The position numbers and the translations under genes are program-made. A DNA stretch of 64,000 nt, taken from Cryptomeria japonica (taxonomy: Eukaryota; Streptophyta; Pinopsida; Cupressales; Cupressaceae). The first letter of the stretch is position 1; every line of letters begins with the position of its first letter. The notes under the pieces are model-generated. The model ran no database searches. It had not been told where the DNA came from and saw only the letters and a program-made list of their open reading frames with translations. Where the stretch lies: positions 20,067,932 through 20,131,931 of the forward strand of contig NC_081412.1 in NCBI RefSeq assembly GCF_030272615.1, written 5' to 3'. This document shows positions 33,086 through 45,260 of the stretch, one piece after another.

Positions 33086-36000
33086 ATGAATAGAGCTAGA
33101 GACAATAAAGGTAGATTTGTTAAGAAACAAGCAATAGATATAGGCACAGAAAACCCCAAAAGTAAATCCAAACCATTGAGTACCCAAACATCATTTAAGG
33201 GAAAGCAAAAGGATACACAACAATCAAAGGAAGCTAAAAATCACATAGAAGTTGGCATTCCATTAAAAACCTAGTTCAACAAACCTGATTTAGAGAAGTG
33301 CGTCATTGAAGAGACTTCAGTTGATAACCATTCTAAGTCCCTTGAAGAGACCTATCAAAGGATTTCCAAACAATTCAACGAGTCCTATGACTTAAGAGTA
33401 GGTTCATCCCTAGTAAATAATAAGCCAACTATAGTTGTCTATAATCCTTGGGCATTCAAAACCATGGCGGATCCTAATAATGAAGGGAGAAACTTAGGGG
33501 GGTGAGATCCTAACAATAATAATGGTGAAAGAGCATTAGTAAACAATGAACCAATTTCTTTTGAGTATCCCATTATCCATCCGGATGAGGATGCTCCCAT
33601 GAAAAACATTCCCCATTCTACATTGCCTGTCTTTCGAGGATTATCAATTGAAGATCCTGATATTTTCTTATTTGAATTTAAAGTTTTATGCAACAGCTAT
33701 GAGTATAGGATTGATGGCCAAAAGCTCAAACTGTTCCCAGCTACATTAAAGGATGCGACATTGTGTTGGTTCATGAGTTTGCGACATATCAGATCTTGGG
33801 ATGAGATGAAACAGGTGTTTATGGACAAATATCAAGATTATTTCAAAACCAAAGATATCTGGGATGAAGTCTTTTGCATGAACCAAAAGGAGGATGAATC
33901 CATGGAAGATTACCTAGAACGTTTCATATTCAGTCTTCAATGATCAAGATAGCCAGGACTCACTCCTGACACTACTAAAATGTTATTTCTTAGAGGGATA
34001 AAGGATGAGACTATGGATGCTCTAAATTTAATGGGTAAAGGAAATATTTCAAAATTGAGTTTTGATGATATTGTTGACATTTGTAGGAACCACTCCAGGT
34101 CTCAACGTCCCCTATGGAGTCACTCTAGTAGGTTGCCTACTTCGGGAGGAGCATCAAGTATTTCAAAACAGCAAATAGGTAATTTGCTTGAGGATCTTAA
34201 AACTGATTTATTAAATCATATGAGAAAACAAATAGACACTTTGTATACTCGCAGGAAATAGGAAGAAGTGGAGAAGGCCTTAGCAGTATATTGTCCTACA
34301 TGCCGTAAAAAGAATGGTCCTAAGGATTGTCCATAGAATAGAACAAATATTTCATCCCTAGAGGAGGTGAGTAAAAGTTCTACTTTAAGACCTCTTCCTG
34401 AAGGAATAGTTAATATGGAATATGCTGAGGAACCTGTATATTATATGGCCCTATGATGACCTTTTCCACCAAGAGCAATACAACTAGGTTTCTCCAATGA
34501 GTATTTTCCTGGGCTGAGTCAAACCTTTCCCAATCCAAACACATGGTATGGAGGCTAGAAACAACCTCCATCCTATCCTCAGTGGTCTCAAAATTACCAG
34601 TTTGAAACGCAACCATGGCAACAGGCATGGAGGCCGCATGCGCCACAACCTACACCATACCCACAATCCTATCCACCACAAGTTCCATTTCCTCCTCCAC
34701 CTCTAATAAGTCCTTACCAACAACCACAACAATTCCTTCTGCCTATACCATCAACTTCATCTAATCCCCCACTTAACCCGCCACAACCACCAAAGCCAAC
34801 AATCACGAAAATAAATGAAGAACCCGGGGAGGAGTCTGAAAAAGAACCTCCATTTCCTAATCGATTTCTTTCTAAACTTGTACAAAAGGAGATTTTACAA
34901 ACTAAATTTGATCTTATGAATGAGCTCCGCAATGTTAATATTAAAATTCCTTTGTTGCAGGCTATCAAAGATATTCCGGTGTACAATAAAATAGTTTGAG
35001 AGTTATGTACATGAAGGCAAAAGAAGAAGGAAGATCCCAAGACTGTTCAGGTTATTAGGAAACTCGCAGATCTTATGTTTGGAAATTTGACAATCCCCAA
35101 ATATGCAAATCTAGGGAGCCCATTCATACAGGTAAGCATTGGTAAGGTTACTATTCCTAATACACTTGTGGATTTAGGTGCTACAATTAATGTGATGACT
35201 AATGAGACCAAGACAAAATTGTCTCTTGAAGGACTTAGGCTTACACCTATAGTTCTCTAGATGGCTGATCGTTCCTTGGTTAAGCTTGAAGGGGTTATTG
35301 AAGATGTGGTCCTTTCTATTGATTCATGGGAATTTTCGACTGACTTTATGATTTTGCAGCCTAAAGTTAAGCTGGGGGGGTATCCCTTAATCTTGGGATG
35401 ACCTTGGTTAGCTGCTACTAATGCTTTTATCAACTATCAGTCGGGTAATATGGTTATCTCTAATGGCAAAAAAACTAAGCAATTAACACTATATCCACCT
35501 ACTCAACCCCTGCTAGAAATGGAAGATCCTACTTGGGTTGATAGTGACTTGGAAGATTCCTTACCAGTCCTAACTATTGAACAAGCACATGACTTTGAAG
35601 AGCCCACAGAGGATAACCTTCTTGTTAATTTTCTTCAAAATAGGTATGGGTCAAATGACATTTTGGACAACTTGGTTCTTCCTTTGCAAATAACTACTAG
35701 TTGTCCTTTTGGCAGTTTTCCTCTAATAGGTGGTTCTTAGTCTATTCGTCACTTTTTCATATTACACCAGTTGTTGCCTCACCAGTGTTTGTATAGTCCA
35801 TTACTATCCTTAGAAAGTCATGATTCATCACAAGTGTTAGCTCTTGATTCTCCTATACAGTCACAACCTATGGAGATTTTACCGGGTCGCAACCTTAATA
35901 TCAATCCACAGTTAAGCCCAAAATAGATTAAGGACCTTATTACCATGCTTAGGGACAATAAAGATGCATTTGCTTGGGAGTACCAAGATATGCGTGGTAT

Positions 36001-38701
36001 CCATCCCGACACTTGCACAAATCACATTTACATTGAGGAAGGGAGTCGTCTTGTCAGACAACCACAATGAAGACTTAACCTTGTTTTGCGGGACATAGTC
36101 AAGGAGGAGCTACAAAAATTGTTAAATGTTGGGTTTATATATCCTATTTCAGATAGCAAGTGGGTATCTCCTTTAGTTGTTGTGCCAAAGAATAATGGTA
36201 AGTGGCATATTTGTGTTGATTATAGAGCACTTAATAAAGCAACTAAAAAGGATCATTTTCCCTTACCATTTATTGATCAAGTTCTGGACACTCTTGCAGG
36301 GAAATGATTCTTCTCCTTCTTGGATGGATTCAGTGGATATAATCAAATCCACATAGCACCTGAAGACCAGGATAAGACCACCTTCACTTGTCCTTGGGGG
36401 ACATTTTCCTATAATGTGCTACCATTTGGATTATGTAATGCCCCAACTACCTTTCAGCGGGCTGTGCTAAGTATTTTTGCTGACCTTGTGAATAATTGTG
36501 TAGAAGTCTATATGGATGACTTTATGGTTCATGGAAATACTTATCAAGAGGCAAAAACAAACTTAGAGAAAGTGCTTAAGCGATGTATAGATACTAATTT
36601 ATCTTTAAGTCATGAAAAGTGTCACATTCTTATGACTAAGGGCATTGTCTTAGGTCATTTCATTTCTTCCAAAGGTATTCAAGTTGATCCTAAAAAGGTC
36701 CAGATAATTCATGACCTACCTACACCATCCAGTCCAAAAGATGTGAGGAGTTTTCTTGACCATGCTGGGTATTACCGACAGTTTATTCAAAACTTCAGCA
36801 AGATTGCTTCTCCTTTGTTTTCTCTTTTAGCCAAAGATGTTGTCTTCTCCTGGACGCCTGAGTGTCAGGAAGCCTTTGAGACTATTAAAACCAATCTTGT
36901 GACCACCTTAGTCCTTATAGGTCCAAATTGGGAGTTTCCATTTCACATCCATACCAATGCCTCTGACTCTTCTATGGGCGCAGTGCTTGGACAAAAAGAA
37001 GACAATCTCTTTTATTCTATTTATTACATCAGCAAGAACTTCACAGGTGTAGAAGTAAACTATACGGTAACTGAAAAGAAGTTTTTAGCTGTTGTTTATG
37101 CTATTAATAAATTTTGTCATTATATTACTGGATATAAAGTGTTTGTTCATACAGATCATTTGGCAATTCGCTTTCTAATGAATAAACCAGCAGTCATTGG
37201 CAGAGTCATTAGGTGGTTACTTTTATTACAAGAATTTGATGTCACTATACTTGATAAGCTTGGTTGAGAAAATGTGGTTGCAGATTTCCTGTCTAGGTTG
37301 CAGTTGCCAGACAATGAACCAACTCCAGTTGATGACACCTTTCCCGATGAACACCTCTTTGCTATCTTCATAAAGAGTCCTTGGTTTGCTGATATTGCCA
37401 ACTACTTGGTCACATGCAAGTTCCCTCCTCACTTCTCCCTTCGAGAACGTCGAAAGTTGGTGGGCCTTAGTGGACAATATACCTGGATTAATGGTCTCCT
37501 CTTTCACACTGGCATTAAAAACATCATGCACAGATGTGTACTTGAGGAGGATGTCTTTGACATTCTTCAAGCTTGCCATACTGAACCATGTGGAGGACAT
37601 TTTGCTGCTCAGAGGACCGCTCAGAAGATCCTCACTGCTGGGTATTATTGGCCTACAATCCATAAGGATTGTAAGCGATATATGCATCATTGTGATCAGT
37701 GTCAGTGGATGGGTCATCCTACACACTCAGATGAGATTCCATTACATCCTTAGATATCTTTGGAACCCTTCGAGAAGTGGGGCCTTGATTTTGTGGGTCC
37801 TATCAACCCACCTTCTAGGAACAAGGAGTACATTCTTGTTTGCACAAATTATGTCACTAAGTGGGTTGAAGTCATTGTGCTCAAACATGCATGAGACACT
37901 AAAGTGGCTGACTTTCTATATTCAGAAATTTTCACTTGCTTTGGTGTTCCTCGGGAAATCACTACAGATCAAGGACCACAATTTACTTCAAAACTTATTG
38001 CTGCTCTAGTCAAAGAATATGAGATCTGTCATCAGAAGTCCACTCCTTACCATCCCCAAGCTAATGGACAAGTTGAGGTCACCAACAGAGAACTTGAGAA
38101 CATTCTTACCAAAATAGTTGCTCTTCATAAGCGTGATTGGGCCATGCGGTTTCCTGAAGCCGTATGGGCCTACCGCACGACATGGAAGACCACTACTGGT
38201 CTGACCCCTTATGAACTTGTTTATGGTAAGAAGGTAGTTCTTCTGATTGAGTTTGAAATTAAGACTCTGTGGACTGTGTTGCAACTCAGTCTAAGTCTCT
38301 TTGATTCCTAGAAGGACCGCATTGCCCAACTACACTCTCTCGATGAGCTCCATCAGGATGCACTCTTTCACACAGAGGTCATCCAGAAGCAACAAGCTCT
38401 GTGGCATGATCGACATATTCACCATCGCTCTTTTCAGCCTAGGGATTGGGTGCTTTTGTATGACTCTCGATTCCAGGATTTCAAAGGCAAGTTTCACACA
38501 AGATGGCTAGGACCTTACGAAGTTGAGCATGTATATGATAACGGTGTTGTTCAACTCTGCACTGTGGATTCTGAACGCCGCAAGCTCCTCGTTAATGGTC
38601 ACTGCTTGAAGCTGTACTGGAAACCTCTTTCGAAGGAAACCTTCTTTCTTGATGTGGCTAAGGAACTCACCATGGTTCCCTTTGGCCTCCTTCAAAATTG
38701 A
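33086..38701 (+). pseudogene. Gypsy gag-pol remnant, unshifted but stop-riddled
   Basis: First ATG in frame at 33086. Gag: MKNIPHSTLPVFRGLSIEDP, then a retrotransposon-gag core (about 33599-34250); CPTCRKKNGPKDC (about 34292-34330); Pro/Gln-rich stretch (34560-34800). Protease: VDLGATINVM (about 35168). RT: WVSPLVVVPKNNGKWH, FLDGFSGYNQI, LPFGLCNAPTTFQRA and YMDD at 36509-36520. RNase H: HIHTNASDSSMGAVLG. Integrase: HHCC finger (HTEPCGGHF...CDQCQ), WGLDFVGP, TTDQGPQFTS, YHPQANGQVE; a GPY-like end (RWLGPYEV). Twenty-one internal stops (11 TGA, 10 TAG), no frameshift. No chromodomain seen. Confidence 0.95.
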
Positions 38702-39675
38702 ATATTAAAAAAAAAAATTTTTAAAAAAACAAAAGAAAAAATAAAGAAAAGAAAAAAATGCAATACAAGATCCAACAATGAAAACCAATTTTCTGGCATT
38801 GTTGGCCGACTACTGGCTGAAAATTGGTTTACCAATAGCTCGTAGTTGCAATAATTCCTGGCTATGAAAACTGGGTTCCCAGTGCAACCAGGTGGCATTC
38901 GGTTGAAAACTGAGTTATCGACGACTTGGTGTCGTTAAAAAAAAAAAAAAAATGAAAAAAAATAAAAATGAAAAGAGCAAATAAAAACCAACAGGCCTAA
39001 CACCCATGCTATCTCCTTCTCTCTTACCACTCTTGTTACTGCCCTATCTTTCCCTCCGGTGGCTTCTAGACTTCCTGTCCTTTCCTGGACAAGAAGTCCT
39101 CCGCTCATTCTCTTTTGGCATATCTTTCTATCAGCACAGTTTGTTTACCACTTGCCACTTCACCTACCATGTTGTCCCTTGTGCTCGATTCAGTCACCAC
39201 TCACTTCTTTCTAGTTCGTCATCTCTCTCCGCATGTTTGGTGACATCATTGTTCCACCATGTGACTTCACCTGACTTGGCAGTTGTGCTCGTGTGATGTC
39301 GGATCTCCTGGCTCCACTTTAGCTTCTGGTCACCTCCTCCATCCTTGGCAATCTTTGCACTCTCTCGTCATCAAGTTCCTTGGTATTCAGTAATGGTTTT
39401 GTTTTGCTTTTCTTTTGTTTATTTATTTAATTTCCTCTTTTATTTTTCTCTACCCTATGGTGACATGCCCCATGGATAGGTCTGATGCTTAGATGGGGGG
39501 GGAAACGTGTTGTATATGTGTCTTGGCCATCATAATCTCTTCGTCATCCCTTAAAAGCCTCTCCTTGTCATCATTACCTTGTCTGTCTTATCTTGCCCTC
39601 ATAATTGTAAATTTCCGTCACTATTTCCCAAATAGTGGTTTTTGGTAAAAGTTTTGAAAAAACTCTGTTACAGTC
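38702..39675 (+). other. Linker between pol and the 3' ORF
   Basis: Begins with A-rich stretches (38704-38758, 38937-38985) around a segment with three GAAAACTG/GAAAATTG-type repeats, then a C/T-rich stretch with no credible gene. A run of G then AAA at 39495-39505 resembles the polypurine tract at 41741-41750 and lies 170 bases before the 3' ORF. Confidence 0.5.
39493..39506 (+). other. Possible internal polypurine tract
   Basis: A G run followed by AAA, similar in form to the LTR-proximal tract (G6A4). An internal tract just ahead of an extra 3' ORF would allow separate plus-strand priming. Based on resemblance only. Confidence 0.4.
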
Positions 39676-41637
39676 ATGGCGGGGGAACAACATCCTCGGT
39701 ATGAGCTAGTGACAATGGATGAAGTAAGAAAGCCTGAAATTGAAGAAGCATATAAAGTCTTTAAGCAAGCCAGATGGGATGTATATTTTAAACGGCTAAG
39801 GGGTTATGATGAATGCACAGCTTGGGAATTCGCAGAAATTTTTTCCAATGGCCAAGTTGTTGTCCACAGGTTAACTATTTTTGTCACAGTGGATTCTATA
39901 GCCGAAGTTTCAGGGTTACCCATTAGTGGTGAAAATTATTTTCCTGAAAGCTCAAAGAAAGTGGTGGCTCTTAAGCCGCTTCGGAAAAGGTTTTTAGACA
40001 GAGGGGAATCTATTGTTGTCGTCTTTGGCCAAGGTACTAAATTGCTTTCGCTTCTAGCTCATTGGAAACATGTGGCTGGATTCATCATCCAGTATATCAC
40101 ATGAGAAGGTAGGTATGTTTATGTGTATGCCCACCATTTCCGGTTACAGTTACATTTGCGGAGAGGAATGCTTGTTAATGTTCCCTATTTTCTTTACTCA
40201 TCTCTACAACGTATGAGTCAAAATGTTCAAGAGGGTCGTGGCCATGCCCTAGCACATCATGGGCTCATCAGGTTACTAGTTATTAGGGAATTGCAAAAAC
40301 TCTCTCCCCCTAGTAATTGGGACTCTTTTGTTAGCTATGATTCAGACCAGGAGCCTTCTGATAGGGAAAATTCTGTTGAGGAACATAGGGGTGATAGCTC
40401 TATGAATGAGGAAGAAAATAACCTTGTAAGTGAAGGGGAACCTTCTGATAGCCCTGTTGATAAAGAAAATGCTTCTAAAGAAGAGGAAGAATATGTAGAA
40501 TCTAGGAAAAACCCTAGTACAGCCTCGACTTCTCCCAAAAGATAGTCTCTAAAAACCCAAAACAAACAAAAATTGATATCTAGCGGCACACCAGTCCAAA
40601 GCCCTTATCAAACTAGGAGTTCAGTTGTTAAAGGTAAAGCAATTAGTAAACAATCCCCTGGTTCTAAACAAAAGAGGAAACTTGTCGTAGAACCCTCTGG
40701 TGATATGGGTGAAACACAAACTACACAAGAAGATCAGCTTCAACGTTTAGCCAGAGTAGCCACTAGCCACATTGATGAAGGAATTGAGGAAGATTTACAA
40801 GTCTTGTCAGCAGTAATCAAGCAACATGGCAAGGTGCAACAAGAGCTGAGACATATGAATTGGTGGAAGATAAAAGAAAAATGGCAAAAGAAATCCCGTA
40901 GCCCTATGATAGTACAGGTATAGGCTTATGAACCTTTACAAGAAGAAGGAATCCCTCCTAATGATGAACAAAATGAGTTTGATGAGAATGTGTATGATGA
41001 AAATGTAATTACTGAACACATTGGGGAAGAAATGAATAAAGAAGATGCTAGAGGCATCATATCTACAATAGGGCATACTGAAACACTTGAGGAGCAACCT
41101 ATAAATACTGTTAATAACCCTTTGCCAAGAGATATTAATGAAACTCTGTTGTTGGGAACTACAGATAACTATCCTTCGCCAATAAATGATGACCAAGCAG
41201 CTTTGAATAAAGAAGTGAATCAAGAAGGGTTAACTACAGATCAAGAGAAAAGTGTTTATCAAGTCATATAGAATATACCACAAGGAAAAGATCAATCACC
41301 CCAAAAAGGAAAGGATCTCGAGAAAGGAAACTTTGATAATGAAATCCTGCTGAACCCAACTAATATCACTCTAATGTCTTATGAAGGGGAGAATGTAGGA
41401 AATGAGGAATTTCTGATGAAACAGAAAGAAGAAGTTTGGACTTTGAGGGATTCCATTGCTCGGTTGAAAATAGAGAATCAGTCACTCTAGAAGTAGTTAG
41501 AGGATGCATAAGCTCTTTTTAGATTATAGGCAGAAGAGCTAAGTAAACTCAAGGCAAAGGTGAAACAGACTGTTGCTACTACCGAACCTTGTCTCACTAT
41601 CAAAGAACATGAAAGGCTTGTAAGGGAGATGAAGTAA
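39676..41637 (+). pseudogene. Gypsy 3' ORF: PMD-like domain, acidic linker, coiled coil
   Basis: ATG at 39676; one frame throughout, broken only by stops at 40102 (TGA), 40543, 40921, 41269, 41488, 41494, 41527 (TAG) and 41509 (TAA). Residues 37-86 (YFKRLRGYD to IAEVSGLPISGE) match the PMD-like ORFs of the LINEs at 3385 and 28283 without a gap. A second block (YAHHFRLQLHLRRG to ALAHHGLI) follows at about 40117-40270. Then an acidic Ser/Glu-rich linker (40330-40540), a basic patch (GSKQKRKL) and, at about 41420-41637, a heptad-rich coiled coil. It fills the place where some Athila elements carry an env-like ORF, but I see no signal peptide or transmembrane segment. Function unknown. Confidence 0.7.
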
Positions 41638-41740
41638 CATTGGTTTCAGGAGGTTACCAGCAATCTACAGAAACTAGTTCCTCCACCTGGTTTGTATTTA
41701 TATTCTTTCTTTTGCATGAGGACATGCAAAGCCCTAAGCT

Positions 41741-41750
41741 GGGGGGAAAA
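41741..41750 (+). other. Gypsy polypurine tract
   Basis: GGGGGGAAAA immediately before the 3' LTR, preceded by AAGCT. Confidence 0.9.
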
Positions 41751-42525
41751 TGATGAGACTAGGATGTGTTATTTATTTTACCCTTAATTTGCCATTATTT
41801 GTCATTCCTATGGTATCCATGTCATTCCTGTCACCATTTGGTAAGGAAGAAAGGAGGGAATTCGATAAATATGAAAGAAAAGTCAAAACCAAAACTATGA
41901 ATGAAAACCGTGGTTATTTGCTGACTAAACTGTTTAAACTGCCATAACAGGGGATCTATAGGTGGACAGATACTTGGAAGAAGGGATTGCTTGGTGCATG
42001 GATCATGAGAATGAGAGATTGGCATGAAGGTGATCTATTTTTGATAGATGGTTTCGGCATAGTCTTGGAATAGCCTAGAATTGTTAAAACTGTTATACTG
42101 TTTTGATTCGGTGACCTGTGACCCTAGAATTGTCAAGGTTGTTATATTGTTTTGATTTGGTGGCCTGCGGCCCTAGATTAGTTGATGGTATTTATTTTGT
42201 TTTGTATAAAACAAGTTTCATGGTTACAAACTTGTAATCAGTTAGAGACAATATTAGTAAGCAGTGTTATATAAATATGTATGGGATTGTTCAAGAAGAT
42301 AAGCCGATTATATATATGAAAACATTGCTGTTCCAATTATTATTATCTGATTGCGAGTGCATGGTTTGAAGTAGCAAGCATTTATAGTTTTAGCACTTGA
42401 AGACCGAGAAGGTAGGGCCCCCTTGCTCGCGTTATCAGGTGACTTCTTTATAAGTGTGGAGTGAGTAGTTTTATGTTTTGATTGCATGATTACATGTTCA
42501 TTGTTTTAACAGTGTGATTTAATAA
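41751..42525 (+). repeat. Gypsy 3' LTR, truncated
   Basis: Matches the first 776 bp of the 5' LTR at about 96 percent. Similarity stops after TGTGATTTAATAA; the last 718 bp, including the LTR terminus, are absent. A later deletion or rearrangement is likely. Confidence 0.9.
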
Positions 42526-44640
42526 TATTGAAGAAAACCAAGTTGTCATCACTCACAATCCATAGATCACATCTGAAAAGACACAAAAGTTATAGTCTCC
42601 GTTTAAAATAACAGCCAAATAACCAATCAATTTTTGAAAATTGATTAAAAAGCTGTCATGGAAAAGGAAATCGATATAGACAAATTGACTACTACAAAAC
42701 TTGCCAATTATTACTTACTGAAATCCATTTCCCAAGCCCTCTGGTTTGTATAGAAGGCTTTGTACGTATCTATATGTTCGCCTGATAAATAGAACTTTAA
42801 ACTATTAAACCCGTTATTTCTTATTACTATCCAAAAGTTTAGTCTTGAATTTTCACATCAAAATAATCTAATCCTAGTCATGATCTCATAGCTGAGAAAC
42901 ACGAGTTTTTGGAACTCTATTGGAAGTGGGGCATGACTATATTTGAGAATACAATGCATGATTTGATTATCTTTGATTCAAAGAAAGGATAAATACAAAT
43001 TTTAATGTCTACGTACACTTTGATAGGTTCTAGATACAAATTTGTCCTTGTAAATGGACATTTATATTCTGACATATACAGAGCTGAATATGGACACATC
43101 TATTCTGGTTCCAAAAAGACAGTACAGATTGACTAACATGTGTGTTAGTCACGCGTTTTACAATGTCAATTTTGCAATTAACGGCAGTGATTGACTAACC
43201 TGTCACTAACACGCTGTACGAAAGATCTATTTTAGAACTAGAATAGCCGCAACCGCTGAATATGACATGAATCTGACAAAATTATCCTATATTGGTCCCT
43301 AATGTAGTCATAGCCCTTTAAGGCCTTTCTGACTGGCTTGGAGTCTGGCAAATGTGAGCTCATATGCTATCCATTCTTGAATTCCTTCTTATTGGGTATA
43401 CAGAGTTCAGAGTTTGAGAATCCAAGGCATTAACTTTTCATGGTGATAACCTGGTCTTGTTTCATATATTTGTAATCCCGAGGTCGTCAGCACTGGTTGC
43501 ATCTGGTGGCATGTTTAGATAGAGTTTTAGGCATCTTAACAAGCATTTCTTAGTCTTTGAGCCCATAGTCTCATCAACTCACAAACCATGTGTGTATTTT
43601 CCAATTATTGAGGATCAATAAACCCCAATAGATGTTATTATATGCTGGAATTATTTCTAACCTTGTTATGCGCTCAGTCATAGGAATAACTAAGATATTA
43701 CCTTGTGTTTACCTAAAGAGTATCAAATAAGAGCCCATAAGACAAGAGTCATATGGTACAATTGTTTCGACCAATAAAAGGGACTGAGCTTCAGAATAAT
43801 ATTGTGAGCATGACCATGATCATGGCTATGCCTTTATAGAACCCAGATTAATGAAAAAATAAAAAAGTCTATGTTAGGAGAAAGAATGTATCATATAGTT
43901 CTACACAAATTTTAATAGCGTAAGATAAATATGAATTTAAATTAATAAGAGAAAAAAAATCATTTATTAAAAGTTAAGTTAATTTTGAAATTATTTTAAT
44001 ATTTTTTTAAAATAATTTATATATAAAAATAGTCAGATTGATTGGAAAATCACATGTTTATATGTTTAACTATTTAATTCTAATTGTTAACCACAATCTA
44101 AGTTATGTTATGGATTTTATCTTATTCTGTTTCTTCAAACATATATTAACAGAATGAAGTGCAATCACATAGACTTGTATAATTGAGTAAATAATTATTA
44201 AATATTAACCATAGATTAATAATTATTATAATTTGTGTCACTGGTGTGACGTGTTGATAAAAATGAAGCATTCTCGTAATGTTATAGTGATACCCATAAA
44301 AAGTAATTTATTTATACGAAATATAGATGTTATAATTATTGAAAAAGACATTCGTGATTATGTTAATAATTTCCATACAATAAAAATTATGTAATATAGA
44401 TTTTTTTTTCAGAATATAGCAACTTTAGATAACAATAAATTTTAAAAAGATACAATCATACCTACCCTAATATACTAGCTTATATATATTTAATAATATA
44501 TATAGAATAAGAAGAATATCTCTCAGCTTATTCTATATATATTATTAAATATATATAAGCTAGTAGGAGTCACATCATGAATTGAAAGACATGACATAAA
44601 TTAATTTCAAATTATATATTGTTGTATAGTTGTATATTTT
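42526..44640. other. Intergenic sequence, no gene recognised
   Basis: Moderately AT-rich. No frame longer than about 60 codons and no transposon motif recognised. Includes a 7-bp inverted motif, GACTAAC...GTTAGTC (43132-43151), and the long perfect hairpin at 44473-44565. Confidence 0.6.
44473..44565. repeat. Perfect 39-bp inverted repeat (hairpin)
   Basis: Arms 44473-44511 and 44527-44565 are exact reverse complements (outer end TACTAGCTTATATATATT), separated by a 15-base loop (AAGAATATCTCTCAG). AT-rich. Could be a foldback element, a cruciform, or a hairpin RNA source; nothing in the sequence chooses between these. Confidence 0.9.
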
Positions 44641-45260
44641 GTATTGGTACAGTGTTAGATTTAGGATTCCATTTGGTTCAATTCTAGATTTATAATTATA
44701 GTTAGGATTGGAATCAAAATAGTAGGCCTAATTCAATAAGGATTAGGGTTCATTATGGTTTACTATTAGGGTTAGGATTTGATTTAGTTTAAAATAGTAG
44801 GCCTAATTTAGTAAGGAATAGGGTTCATTTTGTCTTGCTATTAGGGTTAGGGTTATGGTTGTAGTTAGGGTTTACATCATTGTTGAGGTTAGGTTAATGG
44901 TCAGGGTTTGGATTTACATCATGTTTAGTGTTATAGTTAGCGTTAAGATTATGATTAGGCTAGGATTTAGGTTATGGCTAGATTATGTGTAGGGTTATGG
45001 TTTATATCATAGGGCTATGATTAGGGTTAGGATTATAGTTAGGGTTTACATCATTTTTAGGGTTTGGTTAATGATTAGGGTTTGGATTTACTTCATGATT
45101 AGGATTAGGGATAGGGTTAAGATTGTGGTTAGGCTTTGGATTTATCATTATGGTGAGGATTATGTCTAGGGTTAAGGTTAGAGTTAGGATTATAGTTAGG
45201 GTTTACATCGTTGGTATGGTCAGGTTAATGGTTAGGGTTAAGGTTCTAGTTAGGGTTAAT

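Larger units (their letters stand above)
31441..42525 (+). mobile_element. Ty3/gypsy (Athila/Tat-like) LTR retrotransposon
   Basis: About 11.1 kb: a full 5' LTR, an Asp-tRNA-type primer site, one long gag-pol frame, a second ORF after pol, a polypurine tract and a partial 3' LTR. The Athila/Tat assignment rests on the primer-site type, the DLGA protease motif, RT wording such as FLDGFSGYNQIHIAPEDQ, lack of an obvious chromodomain and the extra 3' ORF. Where the two LTRs overlap (about 775 bp) I count about 33 differences. No target duplication can be checked because the right end is missing. Confidence 0.9.

Noticed and set aside
37226-38284. Long frames overlapping gypsy integrase (166 codons on -, 207 codons on + in another frame, 92 codons on -)
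   Set aside because: Shadows of the integrase frame, which has all the catalytic motifs.
39006-39296. 96-codon Leu/Ser-rich frame between pol and the 3' ORF, possible env-like signal region
   Set aside because: C/T-rich low-complexity sequence, not linked in frame to the 3' ORF; no cleavage or fusion features seen.
43132-43151. GACTAAC...GTTAGTC inverted motif as an operator or terminator
   Set aside because: Seven-base arms without context; expected by chance in a window this size.
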